This document shows positions 50,217-51,797 of a DNA stretch of 51,797 nucleotides, in pieces. Origin of the DNA: Bacteroidota bacterium (GTDB taxonomy: Bacteria > Bacteroidota > Bacteroidia > Sphingobacteriales > Sphingobacteriaceae). Made by a program: the position numbers and the translations under genes. The DNA is taken from assembly GCA_013286565.1 (NCBI GenBank), contig JABDFM010000019.1:1-51797 (forward strand), in the 5' to 3' direction. How positions within the stretch are numbered: the stretch's first letter is position 1; every line of letters starts with the position of its first letter. The notes beneath the pieces are model-generated. The model was not told the origin of the DNA, ran no database searches, and saw only the letters and a list, made by a program, of their open reading frames with translations.

Positions 50217-51797
50217 TTATTCTAACGTGATATCCAAACCTAAACCTCTTAATTCATGAACCAATACGTTGAATGATTCAGGTACAGATGGTGTTGGCAG
50301 GTTTTCACCCTTAACAATAGCTTCATAAGTTTTAGCACGGCCGATAACATCATCCGATTTAACGGTTAATATTTCCTGCAGGATGTTTGACGCACCAAAT
50401 GCTTCCAGTGCCCAAACCTCCATCTCACCAAAACGCTGACCACCAAATTGTGCTTTACCACCCAATGGCTGTTGTGTAATTAATGAGTATGGCCCTATTG
50501 AACGTGCGTGCATCTTATCATCAACCATGTGACCTAATTTCAGCATGTAGATAATACCTACTGTGGTCTGCTGGTCAAAGCGCTCGCCTGTTAAACCATT
50601 GTACAGGTAAGTACGGCCCGATTCAGGAAGATTAGCCTTTTTAACCCACTCTTCCACTTCTTCGTGGGTTGCACCATCAAAGATCGGAGTAGCAAATTTA
50701 ACGCCTAATTCTTTACCTGCCCAGCCCAATACTGTTTCGTATATCTGCCCCAAGTTCATACGCGATGGTACGCCCAGCGGGTTCAACACGATATCAACCG
50801 GTGTTCCATCTTCCAGGAACGGCATATCCTCGTCACGTACAATACGTGCAACGATACCCTTGTTACCGTGGCGTCCGGCCATTTTATCACCTACTTTAAG
50901 CTTACGCTTTTTAGCGATGTAAACTTTAGCCATCTGTACAATACCTGATGGAAGCTCGTCACCCACACTGATCGCGAATTTATCACGACGGTAAGCGCCC
51001 AACTCTTCATTCACTTTGATATTGTAGTTGTGAAGCAAAGTTTTTATCTGGTCGTTTTTATCATCATCAGTGGTCCATTTTGTTGGATTGATGTTTTCGT
51101 AGTGAAGATCAACCAGTATTTTTTGGGTGAACTTAACACCTTTAGGTACCAATAGTTCTTTGTACACACTGAAAACACCCTGTGATGTTTTACCATTTAC
51201 GATCTCAAACAATTTCTCGATCAAAATATTCTTCAGATCTTTTATTGCTTTTTCGTGTTTGGTATCCAATTTCTCAAGCTGAGCTTTTTCTTCCGCTTTT
51301 GAAGTTTTCTTAGCACGTGAGAACAATTTGGTATCAATTACCACACCGGCGATTGACGGTGGGGTTTTCAGCGATGCATCTTTCACATCACCAGCTTTGT
51401 CACCAAATATGGCACGTAATAATTTTTCTTCCGGCGAAGGATCAGACTCACCTTTAGGAGTGATCTTACCGATCAGGATATCACCTTCTTTAACCTCGGC
51501 GCCAACACGGATAATTCCGTCTTCGTCCAGGTCTTTAGTGGCTTCTTCCGATACGTTCGGGATATCCGGTGTCAGTTCTTCCTCACCACGTTTAGTGTCG
51601 CGAACTTCAAGCTCGAACTCTTCCACGTGAAGCGAAGTAAATATATCCTGCGAGACAACGCGCTCTGAGATTACGATCGCATCCTCAAAGTTATATCCCT
51701 GCCAAGGCATGAACGCTACTTTAAGATTACGGCCCAATGCCAGCTCACCATCCTGTGTTGCATAACCTCCGCAAAGCACCTGTCCTTTTTCAACCCT
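50217..51797 (-). CDS. rpoB: DNA-directed RNA polymerase subunit beta (3' part)
   Basis: The gene runs off the right edge, leaving the C-terminal ~526 residues. The reading frame is open through 51797 ([18 protein letters not shown]), so the first apparent start at 51779 is a GTG codon for an internal Val. Recognisable blocks are [28 protein letters not shown] and [20 protein letters not shown], all near the C-terminus of RpoB. With RpoC it forms the core of RNA polymerase. The 5' part, including the rifampicin region, is outside the window. Confidence 0.96.
   Translation of the reverse strand, partial: RVEKGQVLCGGYATQDGELALGRNLKVAFMPWQGYNFEDAIVISERVVSQDIFTSLHVEEFELEVRDTKRGEEELTPDIPNVSEEATKDLDEDGIIRVGAEVKEGDILIGKITPKGESDPSPEEKLLRAIFGDKAGDVKDASLKTPPSIAGVVIDTKLFSRAKKTSKAEEKAQLEKLDTKHEKAIKDLKNILIEKLFEIVNGKTSQGVFSVYKELLVPKGVKFTQKILVDLHYENINPTKWTTDDDKNDQIKTLLHNYNIKVNEELGAYRRDKFAISVGDELPSGIVQMAKVYIAKKRKLKVGDKMAGRHGNKGIVARIVRDEDMPFLEDGTPVDIVLNPLGVPSRMNLGQIYETVLGWAGKELGVKFATPIFDGATHEEVEEWVKKANLPESGRTYLYNGLTGERFDQQTTVGIIYMLKLGHMVDDKMHARSIGPYSLITQQPLGGKAQFGGQRFGEMEVWALEAFGASNILQEILTVKSDDVIGRAKTYEAIVKGENLPTPSVPESFNVLVHELRGLGLDITLE

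Overview
This window looks like the chromosome of a Bacteroidota species, most likely family Sphingobacteriaceae (Mucilaginibacter/Pedobacter-like). The pointers are a lipoprotein-type TamA homologue (TamL) directly after TamB, a DUF3467 gene directly after rpoC, promoter boxes of the Bacteroidota type (TAnnTTTG, twice with TTTG 17 bases upstream), almost no Shine-Dalgarno sequences, and the sizes of GyrB and RpoC. The genus is an inference; no rRNA is present to settle it.

Layout. (1) 1-4910 (+): the 3' end of tamB, tamL, and a small retropepsin-like protease. (2) 4911-8425: a REP-like inverted repeat, gyrB (-), an OmpH/Skp-like lipoprotein (+) and a guanine deaminase (+), separated by hairpin terminators. 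(3) 8449-35476 (-): 21 consecutive genes on one strand forming a Wzx/Wzy-dependent capsule or exopolysaccharide locus. A strong promoter (35523-35551) precedes wza and a perfect terminator (8390-8423) follows the last gene. (4) 35633-42081: hslR (-), then a housekeeping run on + (dapD, a heptosyltransferase, tsaC, a small zinc-ribbon membrane protein, cca, a pRiA4b ORF-3-like gene, miaA). (5) 42043-45302 (-): fcl, rmlC, rmlD, rmlA. (6) 45463-51797 (-): rpoB (partial), rpoC and DUF3467.

How the polysaccharide genes fit together. Wza, Wzc, Wzx and Wzy supply export, chain control, flipping and polymerisation. Three sugar modules can be read. TviB/WbpO plus TviC/WbpP make UDP-GalNAcA, and an adjacent AsnB-type amidotransferase may convert it to the amide. 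CapE, CapF and CapG make UDP-L-FucNAc, with an additional stand-alone cupin gene lying between capE and capF. A WbpM-like dehydratase and an SDR reductase probably make UDP-D-QuiNAc or D-FucNAc, which an adjacent WbpL-like MraY-family transferase could load onto undecaprenyl phosphate. Four further glycosyltransferases suggest a repeat unit of up to five sugars. A hexapeptide acetyltransferase and an FkbM methyltransferase would decorate it, and a secreted beta-helix protein may cut or modify it. The sugar assignments rest on family recognition and gene order, not on chemistry.

Several open reading frames have an upstream TTG or GTG that is unlikely to be used. Starts were moved to internal ATG codons for gyrB, the MraY-like gene, capF, two glycosyltransferases, dapD, the heptosyltransferase, cca and the pRiA4b-like gene. 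No tRNA, rRNA, CRISPR array or transposase gene was found.
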